Of a DNA stretch of 64,000 bases, positions 45,005 to 54,102 are shown piece by piece (position 1 is the first letter of the stretch; every line of letters starts with the position of its first letter). The DNA is from Belliella pelovolcani (GTDB lineage: Bacteria > Bacteroidota > Bacteroidia > Cytophagales > Cyclobacteriaceae). The DNA lies in the NCBI RefSeq assembly GCF_900156785.1, contig NZ_FTOP01000012.1, positions 56,958 to 120,957 on the forward strand, given 5' to 3'. The translations under genes were made by a program, and so were the position numbers. Below the pieces are notes generated by a model. That model searched no databases. It was given only the letters and a program-made list of their open reading frames with translations, and had not been told where the DNA came from.

Positions 45005-46408
45005 ATGAGAAGTGATTTTAAAGATTTGACACCGAAGCAGATTGTATCCGAATTAGATAAATATATCATCGGTCAGCATGATGCAAAAAGAAATGTGGCC
45101 ATAGCCCTTAGGAATAGAATCAGGAGGCTGATGGTGAAGACTGATATCCAAAAAGATATTGTACCCAATAACATCTTGATGATAGGGTCCACAGGTGTGG
45201 GTAAGACAGAAATAGCGCGGAGGCTTGCTAAAATCGCCAATGCTCCATTTACCAAAGTAGAAGCTTCCAAATTTACAGAAGTAGGCTATGTAGGTAGAGA
45301 TGTGGAAAGCATGGTAAGAGACCTTGTAGAACAATCCGTGCATTTGGTACAAGCTCAAAAAAATGAAGAGGTCAAAGAAAAAGCAGCTGCTGCGGCAGAG
45401 GAAGCAATCTTAGACATCTTGATTCCACCTGTCAAAGCTGCTGGATTCTCCAGAACTACAGCAACTCCAGCTTCGGATTTCAATCCTGAGCATTCATCAG
45501 ATGAAGAGCTCAACGAAAGAACACGAGAGCGATTCCGTGAAAAACTCCGCAATGGAGAAATGGAAGAAAGAAAAATTGAGATCAGCGTCAAGCAAAGTCC
45601 ACCTGTGGGTGTAGGCATGATTGGCAATGGAATGATGGATGATGCTAGCATGGCGGGTCTTCAGGACATGATCAGTGGCATGATGCCAAAAAGGACCAAA
45701 AAAAGAAAGGTCACTATCGCAGAAGCTAGGAAAATCCTCACTGAAGAAGAGGCTAGCAAATTGATAGACTTTGATGAGGTAAAAGAAGAAGCCATTCACT
45801 TAGCAGAGAACAATGGTATCATCTTCATAGATGAAATCGATAAAATCGCCTCCAAATCCAGTAAATCTGGAGGAGGTCCAGATGTATCCCGCGAAGGTGT
45901 GCAGCGTGACCTCCTTCCGATTGTAGAAGGTTCTGCTGTAAACACCAAATATGGCATCATCAATACTGACCATGTATTGTTTATTGCTGCGGGAGCTTTT
46001 CACGTGTCAAAGCCATCAGATTTGATCCCAGAACTTCAAGGAAGATTCCCTATCAGGGTAGAATTGAGTAGTTTGACGGAAGAGGATTTCTACAGAATTC
46101 TCAAGGATCCCAAAAATGCCCTCACCAAACAATATCAAGCATTATTTGAGTCTGAGGAAGTTTATTTGGACTTCAATGACGAGTCCATCAGAGAGATTGC
46201 AAAACTAGCTTTTCAGATCAATGAAGAGGTAGAAAATATCGGTGCACGAAGACTGCATACAGTTATGAGTCACTTGCTCAATGACTTTCTTTTCGAGGTA
46301 CCTGATACCATTGAGGCTAATTCCAAGATCATGGTCACCAAAGAAATGGTACAAGAAAGACTCAGCGTCTTGGTCAAAAACAGAGACTTATCGCAATATA
46401 TTCTATAA
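45005..46408 (+). CDS. hslU: ATP-dependent protease ATPase subunit HslU
   Basis: A 467-residue AAA+ unfoldase. It has Walker A GSTGVGKT (61-68), VGYVGRDVESMVRDL, an intermediate I-domain (about 105-250), Walker B IIFIDEID, and a C-terminus ending DLSQYIL, close to the tail that docks into and activates HslV. hslV is not in the window, so the peptidase must be encoded elsewhere. It lies 12 bp after porQ and has its own terminator. Confidence 0.95.
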   Translation: MRSDFKDLTPKQIVSELDKYIIGQHDAKRNVAIALRNRIRRLMVKTDIQKDIVPNNILMIGSTGVGKTEIARRLAKIANAPFTKVEASKFTEVGYVGRDVESMVRDLVEQSVHLVQAQKNEEVKEKAAAAAEEAILDILIPPVKAAGFSRTTATPASDFNPEHSSDEELNERTRERFREKLRNGEMEERKIEISVKQSPPVGVGMIGNGMMDDASMAGLQDMISGMMPKRTKKRKVTIAEARKILTEEEASKLIDFDEVKEEAIHLAENNGIIFIDEIDKIASKSSKSGGGPDVSREGVQRDLLPIVEGSAVNTKYGIINTDHVLFIAAGAFHVSKPSDLIPELQGRFPIRVELSSLTEEDFYRILKDPKNALTKQYQALFESEEVYLDFNDESIREIAKLAFQINEEVENIGARRLHTVMSHLLNDFLFEVPDTIEANSKIMVTKEMVQERLSVLVKNRDLSQYIL

Positions 46409-46410
46409 TC

Positions 46411-46446
46411 AAAAAAGGCTATCCTCATCATGGATGGCCTTTTTTA
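46411..46446 (+). terminator. Terminator of hslU
   Basis: AAAAAAGGCTATCC (46411-46424) pairs with GGATGGCCTTTTTT (46432-46445), 14 bp with one G-T pair and a 7-base loop. Confidence 0.85.
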
Positions 46447-46465
46447 TCTTCTTGAAAATATAACC

Positions 46466-47194
46466 ATGAAATCACTCTACATCATTACAGGATCGAGCAA
46501 AGGAATTGGACTGGCTTTACTAAAATCCCTCGCAAAGGATGCGAATAATTTTATAGTAGGGATAGCTAGATCTGAATCAAAGGAACAACATGAAAATGTA
46601 AGGAATTTGTCTTTAGATCTTGGGAATTTTGATCTATTGCGACAAAGCTTTGATCAAATTTTTCCAGAAGGAGCATTCGAAAATTTGGTTTTGATCAATA
46701 ATGCGGGTTGGATAGGTCAAATCGATCACTTGGGGAATTTGAAAGCAAAAAGTATCAGAGATATTTTCAATATCAACACCATCGCCCCTGCTATGTTGAT
46801 GAATGAATTTATCAGCAGGTACACAGAATCTTCTGGAAACAAAACGATCATCAATATCAGCTCAGGTGCTGCACGCAAAGCAGTAGATGGCTGGTCAGGC
46901 TATTCCTCCTCCAAAGCTGCACTCAACATGATCAGTGAAGTAGCTCAAGAAGAAGCCGATTTGGATAATACAGGCATTAAGGTTTTTGCTGTTGCCCCTG
47001 GAGTGGTAGATACTGAAATGCAAAGTAACATCAGGTCGGCACCAGAATCAGGGTTTTCCAAACTGGAAAAATTCAAAGGACTGAAGTCTGAAAACGCACT
47101 TAGTTCTGCAACGGAAGCTGCTGAAAAAATATTATACCTGGTCAAAAACAGGGATCAATTCAAAGGTGTATTGCAGGATGTAAGAGAATTTTAG
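46466..47194 (+). CDS. Short-chain dehydrogenase/reductase
   Basis: A 242-residue NAD(P)-dependent oxidoreductase. TGSSKGIG (8-15) binds the cofactor, INNAG is the structural motif, and ISSGAA plus YSSSKAAL give the catalytic Ser, Tyr and Lys. The sequence resembles sepiapterin reductase- or benzil reductase-like SDRs. The frame is open to 46430 within the terminator, but ATG at 46466 begins the normal fold. Its stop overlaps the convergent sixA-like stop (TTAG). Substrate is unknown. Confidence 0.87.
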   Translation: MKSLYIITGSSKGIGLALLKSLAKDANNFIVGIARSESKEQHENVRNLSLDLGNFDLLRQSFDQIFPEGAFENLVLINNAGWIGQIDHLGNLKAKSIRDIFNINTIAPAMLMNEFISRYTESSGNKTIINISSGAARKAVDGWSGYSSSKAALNMISEVAQEEADLDNTGIKVFAVAPGVVDTEMQSNIRSAPESGFSKLEKFKGLKSENALSSATEAAEKILYLVKNRDQFKGVLQDVREF

Positions 47195-47682
47195 CCATTT
47201 TTCTTGGGATAATCATCAAACCATACCTCAGCATTTTTCTTGCTTATGTCCAACCAGTTGTCAGTGTGAAAAATAAATCCAAATTGCCCGGCTGTAGGTA
47301 AATTGTCAAGTTCACCACCAAGCTCCCATATCAAATCATTGAACCCAGGATTATGACCAAAGACTAATAGAAGTTCAACCGCTTGCGGAACAGCTCTTAT
47401 TTGCTCAAATATTTCATATGAACTGGCATGATAAAGCTTATTGGAATATTGTATAGCTTTTTTTGGAAAATGCAACTGCTCTGCGATGATTTGAGCAGTT
47501 GCACTTGCTCTAGTAGCATCAGAAGAAAGCATCATATCGGGAATCACCCCTCTTTTTTTCAGACGCTGCCCCATCTTAGGTGCATCCCTAAGTCCACGGA
47601 TGGCAAGAGGCCTTTTGTGATCTCTTAGAAAGGGATCATCCCAAGCAGATTTAGCATGACGAACCAATATCAACCTCTTCAT
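47191..47682 (-). CDS. SixA-type histidine phosphatase
   Basis: A 163-residue phosphatase of the histidine phosphatase superfamily. RHAKSAW holds the catalytic His at residue 9; FGHNPGF supplies the second active-site His. Small proteins of this form resemble SixA, which dephosphorylates phosphohistidine on signalling proteins. It converges on the SDR gene with overlapping stops and is divergent from the cold-shock gene. Confidence 0.86.
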   Translation of the reverse strand: MKRLILVRHAKSAWDDPFLRDHKRPLAIRGLRDAPKMGQRLKKRGVIPDMMLSSDATRASATAQIIAEQLHFPKKAIQYSNKLYHASSYEIFEQIRAVPQAVELLLVFGHNPGFNDLIWELGGELDNLPTAGQFGFIFHTDNWLDISKKNAEVWFDDYPKKNG

Positions 47683-47760
47683 TTTTATATGATTATTTTA
47701 TTTTGATAGATATACTCAAATTATTTCATTCTTAATTTTGCTTTTTCCAAATGAGTAGAT

Positions 47761-47793
47761 TTTGAGAAACCAATTTAACGAAATATTTTTTTG
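47761..47793 (+). promoter_or_regulatory. Possible promoter of the cold-shock gene
   Basis: TTTG (47761-47764) lies 19 bp before a TATTTTTTTG box (47784-47793) that resembles TAnnTTTG with two extra T. The predicted leader of about 55-60 bases is AT-rich. Confidence 0.35.
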
Positions 47794-47854
47794 TTTTTTT
47801 AGCCATATTATTTACATTTATCGAACATTTAACCACATAATTTAATATTTCATT

Positions 47855-48046
47855 ATGCTTACCGGTACAGTAAAATTCTACAACGACGCAAAGGGGTTCG
47901 GTTTTATCGTAGACGACGAATCTCAAAGCGATGTGTTTGTGCATGCGACAGGTCTATTAGACAAAGTAGCACAAGACGACAAAGTAACCTATGACGTGAA
48001 AGAGGGCAAAAAAGGCCCTAATGCTATAAATGTAAAAAAAGTATAG
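47855..48046 (+). CDS. Cold-shock domain protein
   Basis: A 63-residue single-domain protein of the CspA type. RNP1 is KGFGFIV (13-19) and RNP2 is DVFVH (26-30), the nucleic-acid-binding aromatic face. It acts as an RNA chaperone. Slightly shorter than E. coli CspA. It is followed by an exceptionally long terminator stem. Confidence 0.95.
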   Translation: MLTGTVKFYNDAKGFGFIVDDESQSDVFVHATGLLDKVAQDDKVTYDVKEGKKGPNAINVKKV

Positions 48047-48066
48047 TCACAACCCAGCACTAGGTG

Positions 48067-48108
48067 AAAAGCAAAAGAGTAGCGATAGTTCGCTACTCTT
48101 TTGCTTTT
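48067..48108. terminator. Bidirectional terminator after the cold-shock gene
   Basis: AAAAGCAAAAGAGTAGCGA (48067-48085) and its exact complement (48090-48108) form a 19-bp perfect stem with a 4-base loop. It also serves the convergent amidohydrolase gene, which ends at 48117. Confidence 0.85.
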
Positions 48109-48116
48109 GAAGTCTT

Positions 48117-49493
48117 TTATTTCCTTAAATTCTTCTGTTCAATACGACTCAGTTCTTTATTTAGTTTTTCTCTGGTAATCCACTCTCCTCTGATGACAAT
48201 GGATTGAATCGCTTTTAATGCTTCTAAATCTTCTAATGGATTTCCTTCTAGCAAAACGAAATCTGCCGATGCTCCAGAAATCAATTCACCAAATTCACCC
48301 TCCTGCTCAAAGTATTTAGCCACATTGATAGAACCTGATTTTAAAATCTCTAAGGGACTAATCCCGGCTTCGGACATGGCAGCGACTTCATGATGAATGG
48401 AAAATCCCGGGACATTAAAAACCTGTGGAGAATCGGAGCTCATAATGATCGGGACACCATTTTGATGCAGTTGCAGCAATAATTCCTTCCTAAACTCCAA
48501 ATATGGCAATACATTTTCTTCCTTTAAAATCTCTTGTGCTTCGAGCATTTTTTTCTGATTGACCCATTGCTGTACTTGTAAGCCCGGCATATATTTCATC
48601 TCAGGAGACAGACGAAATTCATCTGCTGGAATGTAACCAAAAAATCGTTCGAATAAAGTCAATGTAGGAGCAATCCATGCTTTTTGCTCCAGAGTCAACT
48701 CGATCAAAGCTGGTAGTTTATCCTTGTCAACATCCTTAACCAGCAACATACTGAAAGGTCCTGCAATCTGAGGATCTAGCTTTTCTTTATCAGCAATCAA
48801 AGCCTCAATGTAGCCATCCATATGTTCAATAGACCTGTATCCATTCAGTAAAGACTGCTCCAAACCAACATCTAAAGACACATGTCCACCAAATTTTATT
48901 CCTTTAGCTTTTGCTGTGGTACTGATTGCCATAAACCTAGGCATATCTAAGCCAGGATGCAGCTTCAAATGATCATAACCGGCCGCTGCTTGTTCGCTAA
49001 CCATACGATTCCCTGCCTCAGCATCCACTACCGAATCACCATTCAGAGAAGGTCCCGCGGCAAATATTCTAGGACCTGTGATTTCCCCTTTGCTGATTTT
49101 CTCTTTGAGAACTAGGTGGGAAGGGTGTCCTATCATACCACGTACATTCAACACCCCATTAGCCAAATACAACCACATCACATCTTGCAGATAAGAGAAG
49201 TCTTCGGTATTGGTGGTTGGAATATGGGAATGCATCTCTGCTAGTCCAGGGATTACAAAAGCTCCATTTCCATCTATAATAGTGGTATTCCTATCTGTTG
49301 GAAGCCCTTGAAATTCAGGTGCTATCTGATGGATCTTATCTGCTTTTACATGGATATAATGACCCTTAAGAACCTGACCGGTTCGTACATCTATGATGTT
49401 AACAGAAGTAAAGATATGGTCCTGTGCTGCCAAATTTGAAAAGAACAGCAAGCATGTAATCAAACTGGAAATCCTGTATATTAGTGTATTCAT
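48117..49493 (-). CDS. Secreted amidohydrolase family protein
   Basis: A 458-residue metal-dependent hydrolase related to imidazolonepropionase-like and prolidase-like amidohydrolases. A signal peptide (MNTLIYRISSLITCLLFFSNLAAQ) indicates export. Metal ligands appear as HSH (88-90), HLKLHPG (a probable bridging Lys), GGHVSLD, IEHMDG and SSDSPQ. The C-terminal SGASADFVLLEGNPLEDL segment returns to the small beta domain. Substrate is unknown; cyclic amides or peptides are possible. ATG at 49493. Confidence 0.87.
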   Translation of the reverse strand: MNTLIYRISSLITCLLFFSNLAAQDHIFTSVNIIDVRTGQVLKGHYIHVKADKIHQIAPEFQGLPTDRNTTIIDGNGAFVIPGLAEMHSHIPTTNTEDFSYLQDVMWLYLANGVLNVRGMIGHPSHLVLKEKISKGEITGPRIFAAGPSLNGDSVVDAEAGNRMVSEQAAAGYDHLKLHPGLDMPRFMAISTTAKAKGIKFGGHVSLDVGLEQSLLNGYRSIEHMDGYIEALIADKEKLDPQIAGPFSMLLVKDVDKDKLPALIELTLEQKAWIAPTLTLFERFFGYIPADEFRLSPEMKYMPGLQVQQWVNQKKMLEAQEILKEENVLPYLEFRKELLLQLHQNGVPIIMSSDSPQVFNVPGFSIHHEVAAMSEAGISPLEILKSGSINVAKYFEQEGEFGELISGASADFVLLEGNPLEDLEALKAIQSIVIRGEWITREKLNKELSRIEQKNLRK

Positions 49494-49743
49494 AAAATGA
49501 AAATTTATAGAAATTGACTGAGTGCTTTACCTTGATCAAAGCCATCTTGGTTCAATTTAAGAATTTTAATTATTTTCATGAGTCAATAATCATTTTTCAA
49601 TGACTATTCGAACAAGCAAAAAAGAGAAGAGACTACTACCTATTGAAAAATCTCTTAAAATAAATTAAAGTCATACTTATCCATGACAGAAGGGCTAACT
49701 TGGAGCAGTAAAATCTGCTATCTTGATAGAGAAAGATAAAATT

Positions 49744-51201
49744 ATGATACAGTCCACAACAATCCAATCGGATAAATTTTATTCTAGAAAAGTAAGCGAC
49801 CTTCACCATCGTAACTTGAGAGTTTGTCATACTGAAACTAAAATTTTTGAAGCAGCACAAATCATGGCAAAAGAGAAAATCTCTTGTTTGTTCATAGGAG
49901 AATCTGAACAAAATATCCAGGGATTTGTCACAGACATCACCTTAAGAGACGAAGTAATTGCTAAACAATTGGACCCGACTTTACCAATTGAATTAGTGAT
50001 GGACAGAGGGATTGTAGCAATTTCTCAAGATGCTTTTTTATATGAAGCCCTTCTCTTGATGTTCCAGACCAAAACCAGATACCTACTCGTGAGAGATAAA
50101 GACGAATATGTGGGCTGGATCAGCAGAAATAAGATTCTCACCGAACAATCTCAGGGGCCTTTTATCTTTATCCAATCTGTCAAGCAAGCCATGGATGTAT
50201 CGGAACTACGTGAAAAGTGGCAGCAAGTTCCTAAAATCATCCACCAACTCGTCACCAATGGATTGAAGGCTGAGATCATCAATCAAATCATCAGTACGGT
50301 ATCTGACACTATTGCGCTTAGAGTCATTGAAAACACCATCCAAAAAGTAGGCCCTCCACCGGCCAAGTTTGTGTTTTTTGTCTTGGGAAGTGAGGGACGA
50401 GGAGAGCAAACTTTAAAAACTGATCAAGATAATGCCATCATTTACGAAGACAAAGCCAATGAACAGCGAGAATTGGTGAGAGCATATTTCTTGGATTTTG
50501 CAGAACGCGTATCAACAGATTTAGATTTTATAGGTTTTAGTTTTTGCCAAGGAGGACTGATGGCCAAAAACCCCAAATGGACGCATTCATTGAGTCATTG
50601 GAAAAGAAACTATGAAAGTTGGATCCAAGAGTCAACCCAGGAGACAGTCATGAAATATGCGACTTTTTTTGATTGCAGGGCTATCTATGGGGAATTCGGG
50701 ATTTTGGATGAATTGAAGGAATTCATGGATAGGCAGCTACAGAATCCTACTGAGCGATTCTTTATGAATATGGGGACTAATTCTCTACAATTTGAACCTC
50801 CACTGACTTTTTTTAAAAACATCAGAACCTTCAAAATCGATGGGGAAAAGTTCTTCGATATCAAAAAGACCATGAGTCCAATCGTAGACTTGGCAAGGAT
50901 ATTTGCTCTGAAAAATAGAATTTTCGAGTCCAATACGGGATTAAGAATTAAAGCGCTACAAGAAGCTGGTGTGTTTACAGAAAAAGAGGCACAAGAGCTC
51001 AGTCACGCCTATTATTACCTGATGGCTTTGAGGCTTGAAAAACAAGCCTTTAGCATGATCGAGCACAGAAAATCTCCTGAAAATTTCGTCAAAATCAAGG
51101 AACTCACCAAAGTACAGCTCGTCACCCTTGTAGAAATCTTCAAGGTGATCAAAGAGTTTCAGTTGAAGATTAAAGTGGAGTTTACTAAAAATCTATTTTA
51201 A
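49744..51201 (+). CDS. CBS-domain protein with DUF294 putative nucleotidyltransferase
   Basis: A 485-residue protein. Two CBS domains (about 10-130) are followed by a nucleotidyltransferase-like domain with GSEGRGEQTLKTDQDNAII near residues 214-232, giving the expected G-S and D-x-D residues, and a helical DUF294 C-terminal domain. Many homologues also have an N-terminal cyclic-nucleotide-binding domain, which is absent here. The frame opens at a TTG (49723), but ATG at 49744 is preferred. Proposed to be nucleotide-sensing uridylyltransferase-like signalling proteins. Confidence 0.83.
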   Translation: MIQSTTIQSDKFYSRKVSDLHHRNLRVCHTETKIFEAAQIMAKEKISCLFIGESEQNIQGFVTDITLRDEVIAKQLDPTLPIELVMDRGIVAISQDAFLYEALLLMFQTKTRYLLVRDKDEYVGWISRNKILTEQSQGPFIFIQSVKQAMDVSELREKWQQVPKIIHQLVTNGLKAEIINQIISTVSDTIALRVIENTIQKVGPPPAKFVFFVLGSEGRGEQTLKTDQDNAIIYEDKANEQRELVRAYFLDFAERVSTDLDFIGFSFCQGGLMAKNPKWTHSLSHWKRNYESWIQESTQETVMKYATFFDCRAIYGEFGILDELKEFMDRQLQNPTERFFMNMGTNSLQFEPPLTFFKNIRTFKIDGEKFFDIKKTMSPIVDLARIFALKNRIFESNTGLRIKALQEAGVFTEKEAQELSHAYYYLMALRLEKQAFSMIEHRKSPENFVKIKELTKVQLVTLVEIFKVIKEFQLKIKVEFTKNLF

Positions 51202-51228
51202 TCAGTAAATCTCTAAATCATATTTAGA

Positions 51229-51240
51229 TGACTTTTATCA
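51229..51240 (+). promoter_or_regulatory. CRP/FNR-like site upstream of hemN
   Basis: TGA-CTTTTA-TCA matches the TGA-N6-TCA core shared by CRP and FNR sites, and 7 of the 10 defined FNR bases (TTGAT-N4-ATCAA). Its centre is 58.5 bp upstream of the last G of a GAAATTTG box (51286-51293), which differs from TAnnTTTG at one position. The same spacing is found in front of the cco operon. Confidence 0.5.
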
Positions 51241-51313
51241 GATTTTGAGGAAACTTTGATCAACGAAATTAGGGGCTTTTCTAAGGAAATTTGTGGGGTA
51301 ATCCTAAAAAAAG

Positions 51314-52672
51314 ATGAAAAGCCAACCAACCCTACTTCAAAAATATAATGTCCCTGCACCTAGGTATACATCCTACCCTACAGTCCCCCTTTGGGCAGAT
51401 GATATGCAGGAAAGCAACTGGAAAGAATTGGTACGGATTGCTTATCAAGATTTCGGAGAAGATGAAGGCGTGACGCTTTACATTCATTTGCCCTATTGCG
51501 AGAGTCTCTGTACTTACTGTGGCTGCAACAAGCGGATTACAAAGAACCACGCTGTAGAAACTCCCTACATCGAAACAATCATCAAAGAGTGGCATGCTTA
51601 CCTGCAGCTATTCGGTACATGCCCAAAGCTCGCTGGCATCCACTTGGGTGGGGGGACTCCTACTTTTTTTTCTCCCGAATCACTTCAACAAATGCTCGGC
51701 TATATCTTAGGCACCTCAGAACTGATGCAGCATGCAGCATTGAGCTTTGAGGGACACCCCAATAATACCACGAGAGCGCATTTACAGACATTATTTGATT
51801 TGGGTTTCAGGAGAGTGAGTTATGGTATTCAGGATTTCAATCTTGATGTCCAAAAGGCCATCCATAGAATACAGCCATTCGAAAAAGTCAAAGAAGCCAC
51901 AGACATCGCAAGAGAGATTGGGTACGAATCTGTCAATTTTGACTTGATCTATGGTCTTCCTCACCAAAATATCGCTACAATCGAGGATACTTTTGCCAAA
52001 GTAGCTGAATTGAGGCCTGATAGGATCGCTTATTACAGCTATGCCCATCTCCCATCGGCATTTCCTGCTCAAAAAAGCTTTGAGCAATACCTGCCCAAAG
52101 AAACTGAAAAGAGAGCGCTTTATGAAAAGGGGAAGGAGATCTTGGCCAGCATGGGATATTTGGAAGTAGGCATGGATCACTTTGCTTTGGACGATGATCC
52201 ACTCTATCAAGCCAAAATCAATAAAACCCTCCATAGAAACTTCATGGGCTACACCACTTCCCCTTCCAAAATCTTAATTGGACTGGGTAATAGCGCTATC
52301 TCTGATGTCTATTATGGCTATGCACAAAATGTAAAAGGAATCAATGAATACAAGGAGGACATTCAGCAAGGGGGTCTAGCTATCAATAGAGGACATGCTA
52401 TGACCGCTGAGGATATTGCTACCAGAAACCTGATTCTCGATCTGATTTGCAATCAGTCCGCTCAATGGAATTATGATTTTTTTGAAAAAATCTCTGCTGA
52501 TAATCTAGCGCAACTCCAGGTTTTCCAATCAGAAGGCTTGCTGCAATTTGATCAAGGTGAGATTCAAATTAAGGATGCAGGATTACCTTTTGTGAGAAAT
52601 ATCTGTACTACTTTTGACCTTCGCATGCAAGCCAAGCAAGACCAGCAGTTTGGGTTTAGTAAGGCTATATGA
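51314..52672 (+). CDS. hemN: Oxygen-independent coproporphyrinogen III oxidase
   Basis: A 452-residue radical-SAM enzyme converting coproporphyrinogen III to protoporphyrinogen IX without oxygen. The cluster motif C62-x3-C66-x2-C69-x-C71 (YCESLCTYCGC) marks true HemN rather than HemW. GIHLGGGTPTF binds SAM, and the GFRRVSYGIQDF and YGLPHQN segments are family typical. Its place next to the cbb3 cluster fits haem supply under low oxygen. ATG at 51314. Confidence 0.95.
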   Translation: MKSQPTLLQKYNVPAPRYTSYPTVPLWADDMQESNWKELVRIAYQDFGEDEGVTLYIHLPYCESLCTYCGCNKRITKNHAVETPYIETIIKEWHAYLQLFGTCPKLAGIHLGGGTPTFFSPESLQQMLGYILGTSELMQHAALSFEGHPNNTTRAHLQTLFDLGFRRVSYGIQDFNLDVQKAIHRIQPFEKVKEATDIAREIGYESVNFDLIYGLPHQNIATIEDTFAKVAELRPDRIAYYSYAHLPSAFPAQKSFEQYLPKETEKRALYEKGKEILASMGYLEVGMDHFALDDDPLYQAKINKTLHRNFMGYTTSPSKILIGLGNSAISDVYYGYAQNVKGINEYKEDIQQGGLAINRGHAMTAEDIATRNLILDLICNQSAQWNYDFFEKISADNLAQLQVFQSEGLLQFDQGEIQIKDAGLPFVRNICTTFDLRMQAKQDQQFGFSKAI

Positions 52673-52972
52673 AACTATGTAAAAACAAAACTTTACCAGT
52701 AACAATAGAAATTATCGATTTAAGTTAGAATTGATATTAGGATATTAGGATATTAATAGATATTGATGAATAGCAACTGATTTAACCAACTAATTGATAT
52801 GACTGGCAAAGAGGTGTATTTTCAAATAAAACATTATATCTCGCGAAGATTATGAAGGTTCAAAGTTATCAGCACCAACTTTATTCCCTTGGGTAGCAAT
52901 CCAAAACTATTAAAAGTTTATCTAATGTCTTGAATCTTGTATCTTATATCTTACATCTCACGTCTTCACCCA
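52673..52972. other. Intergenic region with short tandem repeats
   Basis: There is no gene in these 300 bp. Three 8-bp units GATATTA(G/A) lie at 52733-52756, and five heptamers of the form NNATCTT (gaatctt to acgtctt) at 52932-52966. No terminator for hemN or safE is obvious. Confidence 0.5.
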
Positions 52973-53677
52973 TCATCTACACATCGTAATCTCTACTTGC
53001 TCAGCACCATAATCAAATACTTGAAGCTTAGGACTGATATAATGAATACCTAAACCGAGTCCTCTGACTATAAAAAGTATGCCTATAAACATGGCAAAAT
53101 AGGGTAAGGCTTTGGTGAATCGAGTTCTCCACTGCAGAGAAATTAGCTTTCCAGAAAGCATGATAACCATCAGCATGGGAATGGTTCCTATACCAAAGAA
53201 AAACATATACATCGCTCCTTCTATGGGGCTTTGGAGTGCCAATGATGCGATCAAAGCAATATACACCATCCCACAAGGTAAAAGGCCATTGAGTAGACCT
53301 GAAGTAAAAAAAGCAGTGCTACCCCCTCTTTTGAGGTATTTCCCAAGTTTGGATTTCAATTGATTGACTCCGCCAAAGAATCCTGATTGTGTGATCAAGC
53401 GCTCTGATCGCTTATAAAAAAATGCCATCAATAAAATCACAGCTCCCATCAAAATGGAAATCCATTGCTGAATCCCTGCCAAGGCTAATGAAAACCCAAT
53501 AACTCCTATCAAGGCACCTAAAAAAGTGTATGTAAGTGTCCTTCCTAGATTATAGATGATTTTGTTTTTGAGAAAAGGGGATCTGTCTTTGGCTGATACA
53601 GCCAAAGCGATCGGTCCACACATACCCAAACAATGGAAGGAACCTAAAAAACCCAACAGGAAAGCCGTCCAAATCAT
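52973..53677 (-). CDS. SafE/CcoH-associated sulfite exporter TauE-like membrane protein
   Basis: A 234-residue protein with about six membrane helices. It starts MIWTAFLLGFLGSFHCLGMCGP, where the His and two Cys resemble a metal-handling site found in the DsbD/TauE-like proteins of cbb3 clusters (often called CcoS-linked SafE or YgaP-type). The frame is open to 53746, but the ATG at 53677 overlaps the fixH stop by one base and gives the conserved N-terminus. Likely role: copper or redox support of oxidase assembly. Confidence 0.82.
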   Translation of the reverse strand: MIWTAFLLGFLGSFHCLGMCGPIALAVSAKDRSPFLKNKIIYNLGRTLTYTFLGALIGVIGFSLALAGIQQWISILMGAVILLMAFFYKRSERLITQSGFFGGVNQLKSKLGKYLKRGGSTAFFTSGLLNGLLPCGMVYIALIASLALQSPIEGAMYMFFFGIGTIPMLMVIMLSGKLISLQWRTRFTKALPYFAMFIGILFIVRGLGLGIHYISPKLQVFDYGAEQVEITMCR

Positions 53678-54102
53678 TAAATATTGATTTGTTTTTCTTG
53701 ATAATACGCCTTGCCTTGATCTTCCCAGGTTAGCTTCACTCTCCAATAGCCTGGCTTCAAAGCCCCAACATTTACTGCATTCTCAGCAGGATTGGCTATA
53801 TCAAAATCAATCTTTTGATCTAACCGCGCGTCAGAAGGTCTGAAAAGATGTAGCGTCCCTTTGGCTCCAATAGGCAGGTTGAGCGCTACAATTTTTGCTT
53901 GTGTGTCGAAGGTCAATACCTCTTCTTCTAGCAAAGTCGCATTGATGATCTTTTCAATCTGATCTTGGTATTTGATTTCTTCTTCATAATAATTTTGTGT
54001 TACAAGATGAATATCATCCTGCTTCACGCAGATGGTCACCATACTGATCATGATGATCACAAATGCTGCTATGGTCAATACTATTCCTTTTCCCCAGTCC
54101 AT
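53677..54102 (-). CDS. fixH: FixH/CcoH family cbb3 oxidase assembly protein
   Basis: A 141-residue protein with one N-terminal membrane helix (about 7-27) and a periplasmic domain ending in ALKPGYWRVKLTWEDQGKAYY, typical of FixH. It assists assembly of the cbb3 oxidase. Coupled to the safE-like gene by a one-base overlap. The 244-bp gap to ccoG contains repeats, so fixH-safE may have a separate promoter. Confidence 0.85.
   Translation of the reverse strand: MDWGKGIVLTIAAFVIIMISMVTICVKQDDIHLVTQNYYEEEIKYQDQIEKIINATLLEEEVLTFDTQAKIVALNLPIGAKGTLHLFRPSDARLDQKIDFDIANPAENAVNVGALKPGYWRVKLTWEDQGKAYYQEKQINI

Noticed and set aside
51254..51264. TTGATCAA palindrome upstream of hemN as an FNR box
   Set aside because: It lacks the four-base spacer of the FNR consensus. 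The TGA-N6-TCA site at 51229 fits better.
52932..52966. Heptamer NNATCTT repeats as a CRISPR or origin-like array
   Set aside because: The units are too short and contiguous, with no spacers. Treated as simple repeat.
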